A stretch of 64,000 nt of DNA from Neurospora tetrasperma FGSC 2508 (lineage: Eukaryota; Ascomycota; Sordariomycetes; Sordariales; Sordariaceae): the NCBI RefSeq assembly GCF_000213175.1, contig NW_009799104.1:2951190-3015189 (forward strand), in the 5' to 3' direction. Below, one piece after another: positions 13,301 to 25,523 of this stretch (the first letter of the stretch is position 1; every line of letters begins with the position of its first letter). The notes under the pieces are model-generated. The model saw only the letters and a program-made list of their open reading frames with translations. It was not told the DNA's origin and did no database searches. A program made the position numbers and the translations under genes.

Positions 13301-14631
13301 TCCTTCCTCATGGAAATCATGTCTGCAGAGATATGGCTGGGTTCAGTAGCCGATCTGGGATCATCACGGACATGGCTCAGCAAACTTTCGTAAAGTTGTC
13401 CAAGCCCATCAAATTCCCAACATATGTGAACAACAGGATCAGAACAGGACCTTGCCTCCCCGTTTATACGCGAAATTAGATGAATGTAAAATTAAGAACT
13501 AGTATTCAGTACAACGTGGGCGGCCTGCCTAAATTCGCGGCTGGTGGGCAGATGACAAAAGACCACAGCGATGTGAGGGGAAATGTCCATTTCAGTTCAT
13601 TTCCCATGGTTTGCCTTTTCACTTTTCGTTCATCGTTCACAGAGAGGAACGAACAGTGGGCGTAGTCAATGTACGGAACTCCCACCGAGATTGCTATGGA
13701 TTCCCGTCGTTTCTTAGGAAATCCACACCGCTCAAGCACCTAGCTAGATGCTGCTAATCCCCTCCCCAGCTAGACCTATCGCTTCGTTTCCCTTTTCCGC
13801 CTTGTTCTAGCACGTTCTATTGCGGAGGATCACACCTCCGTAAGTCATCGACACATGGATCAAGAGAAGTCGTTGCTTTTGCTCGTATGTCCGATCTCTG
13901 TTCTATTGTCTTTTTGCCACGCATCACGAATTAGATTTTCCATTTCACTGGTAACCAATTCTCACATATCATTGGATAGTACAGTTCTACGGATGATAGT
14001 TCATTCTTTTACATTATTTCTCTGGCTCTCTGCTTTTGAACCGACCCTTTTAATCACCTTCACGGGCACCAGTCCACTCCCTACAAAGTCACGAGATAAC
14101 GTTTTGATGTTGCATTAGATTGAGTCTCATTATACTCTAAAGTATGGTGACTGAGTGGCGACCTCTTGATCGTGGAAAAGAAAAGGAGCATTCGTTCATT
14201 TATGATAGCAGGACAGACAGAGACAAGAAACAGCCCCCCTCATAATCTACTACTAGTACTTCACACATCCCCTTCAGCGTCCTGCTTGCTCTCTTGTTCA
14301 CCACATCTTCCCGCCTACCTGACTTGCTTGCCATATTCAACTCCCGTCTTTACCATCCTATCCACAACCAAGGGCAAAAAGTCAGACCTAAGATGTGTAA
14401 CCGACCGACCAACCAACCAACCAATGGCTTGCTTATACGCACAAGCGAGCGATGTGTATAGGTAGTACACATAAGCTTTCAAGCCTATCCAAGTGGAAAA
14501 ATGGATAGAAAAAAAAAGACGCCATACCCAGATCGTTCCCCTAGAGGAAGGGAAACCAGAGGAGCGAAAGAAAAAGAAAAGGAAACAAAACTAAACAATG
14601 CTCCAAAGCGCAATGCCGAGATGGTACGCAC

Positions 14632-14676
14632 AAAAAAAAAAAAAAGAAAAAAAAAAAAAAAAAAAAAAAAAAGAAA
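14632..14676. repeat. Long A-rich tract
   Basis: About 40 adenines interrupted by three guanines, within a purine-rich belt that continues to about 14.83 kb. It lies in non-coding sequence. Confidence 0.9.
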
Positions 14677-15410
14677 GCTCCCATGCACCTTCAAATGCAA
14701 CCAGCCAGAGAACTATGAAGAGGCTAAACCCCAGGAAATGGAAAAGGAAGAGTAAACAAACCGGAACAGCGAACAATGCCAGACGAAAAAGAAAGAAAAA
14801 AATGGAAAAGAACTCGAGAAAAAAAAAAAAAAAAATGCCATTTCGTTCTTTCCCCCTCTGATCTCGCCCTCCCTCCCTCTCTCCCTTCTCCTTGTCCTCA
14901 TTCTCTTCAAGGGCTCTCAACAAGAAGCAAGGACTAATCGATCAGAAAGTACTAGCCCTTGTTTCTATCCTTCATCAAACCCCCCCCTCCCCATTGCGAT
15001 CCTGCTTGATTCGGTCCGGCGGGTGAAGACACCATAACATAACAGACAAAGTCGATACAGGCTAGTAGACTAGATCATACAAAGCTCAATAAACCCCGTC
15101 AACATGTGCAAAGCCAGTAGTTGGGTATCCATACCCCCCTACCCCCTCTAGTCGACAACTAGTGTATTCAACGGTCATGAACCTTCCGGGCAAGCATCCA
15201 TCCATCCGCCCGCCGGCCGTCGAAAAGGGAAAAAAGGCCAAAGAAAGCCACATGAACCCAACCCAACCCAACCCAACCCAGCCAGGTCCGAGCAGGTCAG
15301 GTCAGGTCAAGTCAGGTCAGATAACATCCAGATAGATAGCGGGCGTTAGGGTGCGGTAACAAGAACCTTTTTGCCATCATCTATCTCCTAAGCCCAAGGG
15401 CAGAACAGAA

Positions 15411-15411
<1 letters not shown>

Positions 15412-15459
<48 letters not shown>
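15412..15459. repeat. Poly(A) tract of 48 adenines
   Basis: Uninterrupted A run in non-coding sequence. No recognisable retroelement lies next to it, so it is better read as a simple-sequence expansion than as a retroposon tail. Confidence 0.9.
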
Positions 15460-15460
<1 letters not shown>

Positions 15461-15604
15461 AGCGAGCAAACCACCGAGATGATGAAAAGCCGTCAATTCC
15501 AGGGTTTGATGAACGGACAAGGAAGCCGGGATGGATGGATGGATGGGTGACTCCGTTTCCCGAACCATTAGAGAATAACATCTCTCAGGAACGGACCTAG
15601 CACC

Positions 15605-15605
15605 C

Positions 15606-15638
<33 letters not shown>
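15605..15638. repeat. CTGT tetranucleotide microsatellite
   Basis: About eight perfect CTGT units, with a short GGAT array some 60 nt before it (15531-15547). Confidence 0.9.
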
Positions 15639-15640
<2 letters not shown>

Positions 15641-17635
15641 ACCCGAACCACGCGGGAAGAATATTGACATAACATGATACGCAAGAACGAGCCAACGAAA
15701 TGTCGACCGTTGGTTATTCCGACCCTCACCCAGCACAACGTTTGAATTTCATCAGGGACTAGTGTCCACTGTCCACCCGCGGGAGTAGGGAGTCGGTAGT
15801 TATTTCTCTCGCCAAGGCCAAGCCAATATTTTCTCTTTCATTACCCTTGCTCGTTGGGCACCAACGGGTGGGTGAGATTAATGAAATAACGGGTATAATC
15901 AAACCCTGCAGGGTCTGGGTGGGAAAGGGAAGCCGGAGCCGAAGCTGGATCAGAAGGAGCACAAGAAGAATGAGAGCACACTGAATAGTAAGTGCTGGAT
16001 GGCCATGTTCTCGGCAGAGGGAGAAGAGACAAGACTTGGACCACCAACAAATAGTTTCATAACGGCGCGAACTAACGACAGATTTCATAGGGGAATTTCT
16101 GATAGTTGCCCGATTGTTTTTTTCTCTTCCCTTGTCGAGACTAGGTTCTGACGAGTCTCGATCCTTCGTAAAGAATATGGGGTTCCCTCTTTTTGTTTCT
16201 CTCCTCACCTTGCTCATTCATCTTCCCGATTGTCAGTCTTGGCTGATACGAAACACGAGCCCAATTAACAGATACCAGGGAGCCCTCGAGAAGATGGACG
16301 ACGGACGGTGGACACAAAGATACATGCATCAGAACAGGATGAATGCCCAGGCTGGCGAGATGATTTCTGATATCGATCAACCTGACCAGACCGACCGACC
16401 GACCAGTTGATCCGTCAAGACCAATCAACAAAACCACTAGGCCCAGTTCATTGACCTGTCACGACCATGCGATAACTGGGGTGCGAAGAAAGAAGAGGAG
16501 AGGCCAGACACCAAGTGAGAAAGGGCGAGGAAAACCGCCTCGTGTCAGTGCCAATCAGTGTGGTGCCCGCCAGTCCAGAATACCCATTTCGTCCCACGTG
16601 TCCGCGGCCGTCGTCATCTATTCTTTTGTCGAGTCTTCATTGTTTGAGATGCCTTCAGTTGGATTGAGCCAGGAGTACGTGAGACTTGACGAGAAAAAGG
16701 TGGGAGGATATGTTTGTTTCTGTCGTTCCTACGAGTGCGATACACGACGCCATGTCTTTCCCCTATCCCGTGTGCTCTTGTACTGCCGCCTCCCTTCTGT
16801 GTGCAGAACACTTCAATTTAAGCAACCCAAACCAGTCATGCGACTGAGGTTGAGGGTTCCACATCTTTTTCAGTTTAACCTTTCGGCCGGGGTGAACGAA
16901 CCCACTGATTTTAGGCGGCCGTGGCACACCGGTCGGATAGGAAACGGCCCATTGAATGGGCTCGCAGAAACCCCGAAACTGACCGCTAAGGATGTTTGTG
17001 TCGATTGGGGGCCCGGCTGGCTGCCAGGTTTTTCTGTCTCTCTCTGTTGTGTTGCTGCTGTCCTGCGTATCTTGCCGCAGTCTATTTGGTATTGGGTTTC
17101 CGTCCTGCCCAGTCCAGGCCGGTTATTTGCTCGTCTGATCTCCTGATCTCGCAACGTTTTCTTCCTTCGTCTTCATGTCAACAATACTCAAGACAAACAA
17201 CAACTACTACTCAATTCTTCCTGATCGAGTGATTGACTGATATAGAATCTGGTGATGATACCCACAAATAGCTGTAAATGATCAGCAAGATCGGCTGCAA
17301 GAGTGGACTCCCTTATACACGTAACTATACAATAGTTTGGTTTGTACAAGTGGGTATCATGTGTGGTGTGGCCGTTGCAGAAAATGGTGTGGGTATGAGT
17401 GGCTGTGGTCCATTTTGGCTAGTATAGGGAGACAGGCTGCACAGCTTCGTTGTGCATTACCTGATCGTAGTCGATCAGAGTGTCGCAGTCGCAGTTACAC
17501 TTTCGCCGAACGAAATGAGCCTCCATGTGCCGCCGTCGGAGTCGCTATGTTGGAGCTGTATATAGTCTTCTTCTGCGGGACATCTCGGACAACGCAACGG
17601 CCAGTACCAACACCACGCCGCAAAAGCAGTCTCAA

Positions 17636-20600
17636 TCACGACAGCCAATAATCCGGCGCGCGCACCGCAGGCGACACCGGCATCGGCGATCTCCCGCCAC
17701 CGCCGCCGTTGCCGTTGATATTCGCAACCGAAGCGGCAACCATACCCACGCCCAGGCCACCCGGACTAACGCCAATACCAGGAGAATCAGCACCCCCAAT
17801 ATGGAAATCCAATTTCGGGATTTCGATTTTGGGCGGCGCCTCCTCCCTTGGTTTCTTCCCGGGCGTCTTCTTCATCGGACTGTAGCCCCTGCCCTCCGGC
17901 GGCGGGCCAAACCGCACATCACGCACGTCCCAGCCGTCTTCCGCCGCGGCCGCAACCCAGGTCCGCAGCCCGTCGTGAACGGACCCGTAGAACTTCTCCT
18001 TGCACATCCGCAGGCTGCCGCCCAGACAGCGCTCCCAGCCCGAGATGCGCAGCTGGGCGCGCAACGCGTTACGCTCGGTGGCTGTAGGACCCGTGCATGC
18101 AATGATGGCGTTCATCAGGTCCAGGTGGCTGGCAAGGTAATTGGTCGCGTCCCATTCAACGCCACCGACGTAAGGGGCCGCGGGCACGGGCGGTCGTTCT
18201 TGTGGGAAGTGTCGGGACATGTAGGCCAACTGGGCGGGGGTTGCGGTTTCTGAGTCTTCACCTCCTGACTCCGTGTCATTTCGTGTTAAGGCTGAGGGAT
18301 CGATAATGCCTGCTTGGTATAGTTGTTGTTGCTGAGTATCTTTTTGCTCGCCATTGATGCCACTCGACCCTCCGCCGGCGCCGGAACTGCCACTTAATGA
18401 TGAATCCGCTGGGGGCAAGGAAACAATGTTCATATTGTGCAAGAATATCCAGAAGACTTCCTTGGTCACGCTCACGGCTTCCTTGCACCATACACGGTAT
18501 GGCCGCTCGCGCCTCATCTCGAGGATAAAGTTGACTGGCTTCTTTTCCTCTTCCGTCTCGGGGTCTCGCAAGAACTGTAAAATTGTCTGGGCGCGGGTTA
18601 TGCGCTCTTGCGGCGTGGCGCATTCGATGTAGGTGAGCAAAATCGAGGTGATGATGTTGCGTGTTGTGAACTCGCTCGGCCCCTTCTTCTCGGGGTCGAA
18701 GATCAGATGCAACAAGGCAGGGAACAGGGTGGCGTGGATGGTGTGCAGGTATTGCAGTGCCAGGGCGGTGGTGCAGAGGGCCTTTAGGCACAAAAGGTTT
18801 TCGTGCAGAAGGGCGTCTTCGTGTTCCTCCCTGCAGCGCGAAGAAATGGTCAGTCAATACTCGTCCATCATAGGTGATCCTGTTGCGAATCTAAACTCAC
18901 CGCCACTCAACAGCCATAATCCGATGCAACAAATCCACAATCTCCTTCATCCCCCCTTGCTTGATAAACTCCTCGGTCCAAGCAACGGTCTCATTCCTCA
19001 GCAGCAACCGAAGCTTATGAAGTTTACCAACCTCCACCAGCTCTGGCTTATGCACCTTTTGCAGGTAAGCAACAAAGTCCGCCGGCACCTGCTGACTCTT
19101 TCCACCTTTCATACCCAAGAACCCGCCCACGCCGTTCCCACCAGAATTACCGTTCACATCACCAAACGACGGTCGCTCATTCATGCTGCTGTCGTTGGAC
19201 TTGGACCTGAAGTGCCGACCGATACTCTTGGTGGGTGACGACTGGGCCTTGCTGGCGGCTCCCTTACCAAGCGATAGACCGAATCCTTTCTTCTTCGTCC
19301 TGCCCGTTCTCTCGTTATCCTTATCCTTGCTGTTACCGTCCTCCCGTCTTGAACTAGAGGATGACTGCTGCTGTTGCTGTTGATCTTCCCGTTCTGACCC
19401 GGCACCACCATTGACACTGCCTGCGTTCCCTCCCTTCTCAAGAGACGTATTGCTCGCGTTCTGGTTCACCATCTTGGCCTGCATTTCTGCCCAGTCCTGC
19501 CGGATGAATTCCAACTTGATGGTGTCGTTGAGGTTGCGCATCTTGTACCGCTGGTTTTCGGGAATGTTGCGCCGGTCCAACATGGCCTCGAGGTGCTTGT
19601 CGATATCCTTGGGGTCAATGTGCTGTTGAAGCAGAGGTGGGGCACTTTGTTGCCGTTCCATACTGGTAGATTGCGTTGCTGCTGCTGCTGCTGCTGCTGT
19701 TGCTCCTGATTTGGAACGCTCTCCTCCTGCTGAGCTACTACTTCCTCCACCGTTACCAGAACTGGAAAACATGCTCTTAACGTTGAGTCGTTGGCTTGAC
19801 CTGTCTGATCCTGAACTTCCGCCTGCTGCCAAATCTGATGTCTTGGCGGTGGCCCACGTTTGCCTCTTCCAACTTCGTTCTTGTTTTTCCTGTGGTGATG
19901 ACTGGTTCTGGTTGTCAGATTGCGGTTGCTTGTACCGAGTGTCGGTGCTCGAGTCTGACGGTGTACGCTTCTCGTCCTGCTGACTGTTGCTCGCAAAGTA
20001 CTGGTGAAACGTCTTTGGCCGTGATTTGGAGCGGCTGTTGTTTCGATCTCGCTCGCGGTTTTCCGCTTCGGACTTCAAATGTTGGCTCTCAGCTATGGAC
20101 GACCGTGTCCCGCCTGTTCCGGGACGATCTGGGTCAGCCGGCAATGGTTTGCCACTATCCCAGAAGGGGTTTCTGTAGTCCAACGGCGAAGGCACTGGTT
20201 TGGTCGACGAGTTCAGTTCTGGAGGCAGCGCAAAGGGCGAACCCCTGGCAAACTGGGCATAGATGGGTGGTGGTGGGCTGGTATCAATGGCACTTGGCGC
20301 GCGGTTCTCCTTGTCTTTGTTGCGACGGCGACTGTTCTCTTCTTCCTCCTGTTCCTGCTGCCTCAGATTCTTGTCAGACTTTGGCCTCAGAAGCTGACCG
20401 ATATTGGCGGCTGATTTGACCTTTTTGGGCTTGGTGGGTGATTGGTCTCCCTTGTTCTTGGAGGCTTTGCTGGAATCCCTGAGTCCGAAGGGCGACTTAA
20501 GCGAGATGGTCGTAAATGGGTTCGATTTCTTTTCGGGGGATCGTGGTGGCTGGTCGTCCAATTGGTTGGGCCGAAGCTCACAGAGGGCGGCGGCGAATTG

Positions 20601-21071
20601 ATGTCTCTGGTATCCAGTCAGGTTCATGTCGCAACTGTGTCTCTGGGCCACCAGGTCGGGGTTGATCTTGTTGGGAGGGCGCAGCAGTTCAGGAGAATCA
20701 GGGTCGATAACGGAAGCAGCCGAGGACGACATAACATGATGGTGGTCGCTGTCAGAAGACTTTTGGAAATCGGTCGAGAAGACAGCAGGGGGCAATTGGA
20801 CCTGGCCGGCTCCGACGGTATTGCTTCTCTTGTGGCTCATAAGCTGACGAAGGTAGGAGGATTTGGGGCGTTGTTGCGGCTGGACCTGGTTTTGGTTTTG
20901 GAGGGGGAAGAAGGGCGGCAGGTCGTTGTTGTTGTTGTTGTTGTTGTTGTTATCACTATTGTCGCTGTTATTGTTGTTGTTGTTGTTATTGTAGTTTCTA
21001 TCGCGCATGCCGTCGCCTGAGCCTGTTCGGTAGGCAGAAACGCCGCCGTAGAGATCCGCGGCGGGAGGCAT
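17636..21071 (-). CDS. Formin-type GBD/FH3 domain protein lacking FH1 and FH2
   Basis: Predicted 1121-residue protein from exons 21071-18901 and 18830-17636. The 70-nt intron has a GTGAGT donor and CTGCAG acceptor, and the split Arg codon rejoins as AVEW-R-EEHEDALL. Residues ~27-54 are an Asn-rich run encoded by a GTT-type repeat (+ strand). Residues 55-480 are Ser/Lys/Gln-rich and probably disordered. From about residue 484 (DPKDIDKHLEAMLD) the sequence matches the diaphanous GTPase-binding domain. It passes into the armadillo-like FH3 region (VPADFVAYLQ, LCLKALCTTALALQ, TRNIITSILLTYIEC) up to about residue 1010. The reading frame then ends in a Gly/Pro-rich tail (...PDYWLS), with no proline-rich FH1 and no actin-assembling FH2. 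It may bind Rho-type GTPases and act as a scaffold for cell polarity rather than nucleate actin. That role is inference. Confidence 0.9.
20926..20995. repeat. GTT-type trinucleotide repeat coding for poly-Asn
   Basis: Runs of GTT on the + strand, read as AAC codons by the minus-strand GBD/FH3 gene, giving two Asn stretches near its N-terminus. The reading frame is kept. Confidence 0.85.
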
Positions 21072-22771
21072 GGCGGCGGCAGGCTGTGAAGGGCGAGGCC
21101 GGACTCAGCTGCTGCTGGCTTTGCGACAAGGAGTGGGTGGGAAAAGGGACTTGGAGGAGGCGGTGGAAACGTTTCTTCTGATGGTCAAAACAAAGGCCCG
21201 TAACGGGTGATCAGCAGGGGGCGGGCGCGATGGGCGTCCGTCGTACGCGGACGTGTCTCGGCTTGTTCACGGGGTATTGACGTCCGTCAGTTCAGTTGGC
21301 TGTTGATGGTGGAAAGCTGTTGATGTTGTCGTCGCGATTTCGTGGTCGGTGTACACTAGCCGTCATGGAGGGAGGGAGGGAGAGGTGTGGTATGATGGCC
21401 CGGCCCCTGGCAATCGATGAACGAGGGATGGGATGGAGGTGTGTGTAGTGTAGGTTAATGCTGTGGAAATAACCTTGATAGCCGAAGCTGGGCAGATGCG
21501 GAGAACGGGTGGTGGAAGGATGCTGGACTAGTTCTAGCTTAGAACTGTAGTCGGTCTAGCAAGTCCTAATAAGGAGGGAGGCTCAGCTTGGCTCACTTCA
21601 GTTTAGTTTAGTTGTGTTCAGGTACCGGAGTCTGGTGGGAATTATTACCAACCAGAGAGACCGTCGCTGACCAAGCAAACAGTCAACAGCACCAACGATG
21701 GGGAAAGGAGAAAAAAAAAAGAATAGATATCAACTAAACCCGAATGAAAAAGGCGGGATGCAGAAGAATAGCTTCAACTAAGTAGAATACTACACCAAGA
21801 AAACCTGCTGGGAATGACGCTGGAATGATGGAGGTCGGAGTCGGACAGCCCAGGACCTTGCTTCTTGGAGACCGGGACCTTGTTACGAGGGGACCAGTAA
21901 AAAGGGACAGAGTCCCAAGAAGACTCCATTCACCAAGCACTTCCATCCTTCGCTCTTCCCGGTCCCGCCAGTCTGAGGTCCCGCATCGATCCATGTCATA
22001 GATATCGCAGCCAATCGAGGCAATGTTTACCCCCCCGTTGCCCAGGCAGTCAGTCAGCCATCTCACCATCTTTAGTTTCCTTCCCTTTCCCTGGAAACCG
22101 ACCGAGTCGACAACTTCAAGCAACTACTACACTACTTGTAGACTACCTAACCTATGGCCCGGCCCCGTCAGCTTCCCTTTGCTTTTGAGGCAGGTCCCAA
22201 GGCGGCCACTACGGCATGCCACGCAGCACACCTCCTGCAACTGCAACTGCCCTGCCACCCAGCTACATAAGTAGCTGCTGCTGGTGTCACAGATGCACCA
22301 CAGGGCACTGCAGCTGCACCGCATCCCCTCCAGAATTTACACTAGGAAAACATCAGCAGTTATTCCAGTTTGGGTATTCTCGAATTGCACAGTTACACTC
22401 ACTCTACGGCGCGGGGGCCTCCCCCTCAATTCGCCTTGCAAGCGATTCGATTATCCTCATCAAGTTCCCGTGTAGGTAAACCTGGCAGCTGCTCTAATCA
22501 GTACAAGGTGCTTGTTTAGCGAACTGAAGCGAGTTGCTGCTGGTGGACCTGGCAGTCAACGTGCGTCGTCGAATGGAACATGCATGCATGCATTGCAGTG
22601 GTTGAAGAATGGCGGCTGGATTGCCCGGTGGTGAATGCTGTTTGGCTTCCCCAATTGACCCCACTTTCACTTTAGACATGCCCATCTCCAATCGCATCAC
22701 CATGATACCTACTTGTGACTCTTGAGAACTTGGTCTATAAGTACACTTTATGGCTAAAACAATAATACCTG

Positions 22772-22817
<46 letters not shown>

Positions 22818-22833
22818 AAGGCTGGAAACGGCA
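21072..22833. other. Intergenic, upstream of the GBD/FH3 gene
   Basis: 1.8 kb with no supported gene. The first few hundred bases are probably promoter and leader of the GBD/FH3 gene; the last part is the 3' flank of the Apd1-like gene and contains a 44-nt A tract. Confidence 0.5.
22772..22815. repeat. Poly(A) tract of 44 adenines
   Basis: Uninterrupted A run about 20 nt beyond the stop codon of the minus-strand Apd1-like gene, so a T run in its 3' UTR. Confidence 0.9.
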
Positions 22834-24052
22834 TCACCAACTCAACACCCCCCTCTGCCTATCAAATCCTCCCCTAAGCTGACTCTGCGGTTTAATCACC
22901 TTGCCCTGCAACACGGTAAACTTGACGATACCCTCACAATCCTCCGGCTTGACTCTGGCCAACCAGATACATTGCGCCGCACCCACCTCACCGTTCTCTT
23001 CCTCTTCCTCCTCTTGCCCTTTACCCTCCTCCCCTTCCTTAGTAACCCCCCTTTGTTTCCTCCTCAACTCCTCAGGCTTCTTCGGCCTAAGTTCCTGATC
23101 CCCTTCTGCTTTGGCTCTCTCCACATGATCCAACCCAAAAGCATCCGGCCGCCTATACACCAACATATTCGCAGAGTACTTGTGTCCACCCACATGACTA
23201 ATAAAATAAATCCCCACCCCACCCGGCCGCTCGTCGTCCAAGTCTCGATACAACCCCAGGGGCTGCAAATGTCTCTGCAACTCCTTTCTCAACAGCGGCG
23301 CGCTCTGTCCGCATCGCGCATCGCGCGTCTTTTGCGAGCATAGCAGGATCAAGGCTTGGTGCGGGCAGGGCCGGGTGGTGAGTTCCTTGATGTAGGCGGG
23401 GGAAGCTTCGGGGAGGGGCGCCTCGAGCGAGCGTGGAAGACTGAAAGGGGCGAGAGGGGTGCTGTTGGTCGGGGCTTGGGAGATGATTTTTTCCAAAACT
23501 AAGGGGACGGTGGCTGGGGTGACGTTTTCGATTAGGATGAAGGCCGGGAGGAGGAGGAGGGTGGTGGGTTCCGAGTAGGAAGGGGGATGGTGCGGGGTGG
23601 GGATGTTGGAGGCCGAGAGCATTAGTTTCTGTTCATGGCCAGTCAGTACTTCAGTTATGTTTGTATATCTTGATACGTCGGAAAGTGGGAGAGTTTTTAA
23701 ATGATAAAAAAAAAAAAAAACATAAACATACCCCGTTAGCAGGCGCCTTAGCCCCCGCAATAGCCTGCATCACACTCCCCTTCTCATCCGCCACATCGCG
23801 CACCCAGTCCGTCTTCCCCGTAGCCACCAGCACATGAGTTGCCCACCCTTTAATCAGACCAAACAACTTATCCTCCTCGTCGATCTTGAAGGAGCGCGGG
23901 TACGTAATGGTGCAGGTCGCGCAATCATGGTCGCAGTCGTCGCCGTCAACCTCTTTAGACACAACGGGGAAGAGATCCTCGGGTTTGGTGGCTTTGTTGC
24001 CTGAGTCGCCGATAGCCAAGGACTTGGCGCTGGAGAGGAGGGATCTGAACAT
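22834..24052 (-). CDS. Apd1-type sucrase/ferredoxin-like Fe-S protein
   Basis: Predicted 371-residue protein from exons 24052-23732 and 23628-22834. The 103-nt intron has a GTATGT donor and AACAG acceptor, phase 0, with the join PANG|KLMLSASN; an A run lies inside the intron. The C-terminal domain is thioredoxin-like ferredoxin. It carries C204-x8-C213 (CSQKTRDARC) and H252-x3-H256 (HVGGH), the two-Cys/two-His pattern known to bind a [2Fe-2S] cluster in yeast Apd1 and Aim32. WATHVLVATGKTDW at the end of exon 1 is also typical of the family. Residues ~285-330 are an acidic/basic low-complexity insert. The start at MFRSLLSS is favoured because AAAATG precedes it; an in-frame ATG at 24130 would add 26 residues. 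The physiological substrate is unknown; yeast relatives affect redox and metal homeostasis. Confidence 0.88.
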
Positions 24053-25523
24053 TTTGGATTTCCAACCTGGTTTTTTTGGGGGGTTTGTTGTCCCGAGAAG
24101 AGTTGCTAGAAACAGCCGGGGGATGAGCACCTGATAAAGATGAAGACAGCGGCGGCGGCGGCGGCGGCGGGGCCATTGGCGTCGGGATCCTTTAGTCTCC
24201 CGTCTAGAGGTATCCGTCGGCTGTCAATCCCGCTTATCTCCGTGCTAACCTCCGCCGTCAGGGGTGATCCCCAGTCTGTCGATTCCGTTGCTTGACTGGA
24301 CCACTTGAGCAACTGAGCCGCTTGGCGTACCTTGAATGGCCCGGAAAAGCGTTGTGACAGCGTGGGCAGGAAACCAAGTGGGGACGCCGTAGTCTTAACG
24401 AACAAAGTACATTTCCTTCCTCGAACAGCCTGTAAGTTACTTGATTGCGTCATTGCAATTGAGGTTTGGTAGTTTGTTTGGTCTTCTGTGCCTGGCGATG
24501 GAGAGAGGAAGGAATGGTCTTTTATGTACGAATTATCAGATCCGAATATCCGAACAATCCTCCATCTGATAAGCTTATTGTAGCACTTGGCTGGTGGTGT
24601 AGGCAGGGCAGGGTTCTGCTTAACACCGCAACGACCGAACCCAAACCCCGAGGTCCATGAGCAAGGCCGCCTAACCACTTCCGCTTACTTGATCACCAGC
24701 ACGGTGTGCTCCCGACCGTTAAATCTATGTAAGTGATAAGATCGCTGATCATCGGGACCCTGTGACGACGGCACGAAGCGATCCATATCAAGTGCTGTGT
24801 GAACGTCAAGTAGAAACCACCTCTGTACACATTGGACTTCCAAGTATGGCAAAAGTGAGGCGGGTTTTGTTTGTATCTACAAAGTACACATTAGTCTACA
24901 CTTCTATCTTCGTTGCCAAAACAGTACACGGACTCTCAATCCAAGGACACTGGGTTTGACAACCGTGATTTCAAACTCTCTCCTCTCCCTCCTGAGAGTC
25001 TGCTCGTTGATGGGGCACCACGATAAGATGACACGTCAAATGGAAAATGCAAATCAACAACAAAGATGACGATGCTATGCATGTATAAAAGCTCCATTAA
25101 AGAACCACGCTCGAAATCTCTCTGTGCAATCCCAACCGATCCATGAGAGGCTGAAGAAAAAGGGAAACAGCCGGCAACGCGTGTGAGTTTGAAGAAACCT
25201 CCCAAATTATGTATATGATTTCTATCTCCGTGGTCCATCTCGCTATCTTTTTCGCTGTTCGCTCCCTCTGTCTTCTTTATTGCCCACACTTGCACCATAC
25301 AACATCCGCTGTTCCCCTATAAAATCTTTTTAATGAGTCAGGGCGCATCCAGAGCTGCCTCGCCATGACCAAAGCAAAGAAAAGCCCAACCCATAAGTGG
25401 TATACAACCAAAAGAAGAAAAGCCAAAACTATAACACGGGTGTCAAATATAGCGGTAAAGATATCCCCAACGGTGATTTTTAGAAATGTTCTGATCTCTT
25501 GCTCCGGTCCGAGCCCCTGCTTC
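24053..25523. other. Intergenic between Apd1-like gene and acyltransferase
   Basis: Contains the Apd1-like promoter (with a GCC-type repeat near 24150-24173) and the 3' flank of the acyltransferase. A 190-codon minus-strand frame at 24106-24678 shows no recognisable domain and is not called. Confidence 0.5.

Larger units (their letters stand above)
8327..17635. other. 9.3-kb gene-poor interval
   Basis: The longest unannotated stretch in the window. It contains short random-looking frames (none recognised), a CA-type dinucleotide run (10310-10342), A tracts (14632-14676, 15412-15459), CTGT and GGAT arrays near 15.5-15.64 kb and AACCC-like repeats near 15.25-15.28 kb. I see no domain, signal peptide or tRNA. 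It may hold long 5'/3' UTRs, non-coding RNA or small multi-exon genes that cannot be resolved by eye. Confidence 0.5.

Noticed and set aside
16451-17146. 231-codon open frame on the + strand
   Set aside because: No recognisable domain, Arg/Ser/Pro-rich composition, no signal peptide or splice context. The length is possible by chance in GC-balanced DNA.
24106-24678. 190-codon minus-strand frame upstream of the Apd1-like gene
   Set aside because: No domain. It ends in a repeat-encoded alanine run, overlaps the presumed promoter, and its sequence is not protein-like.
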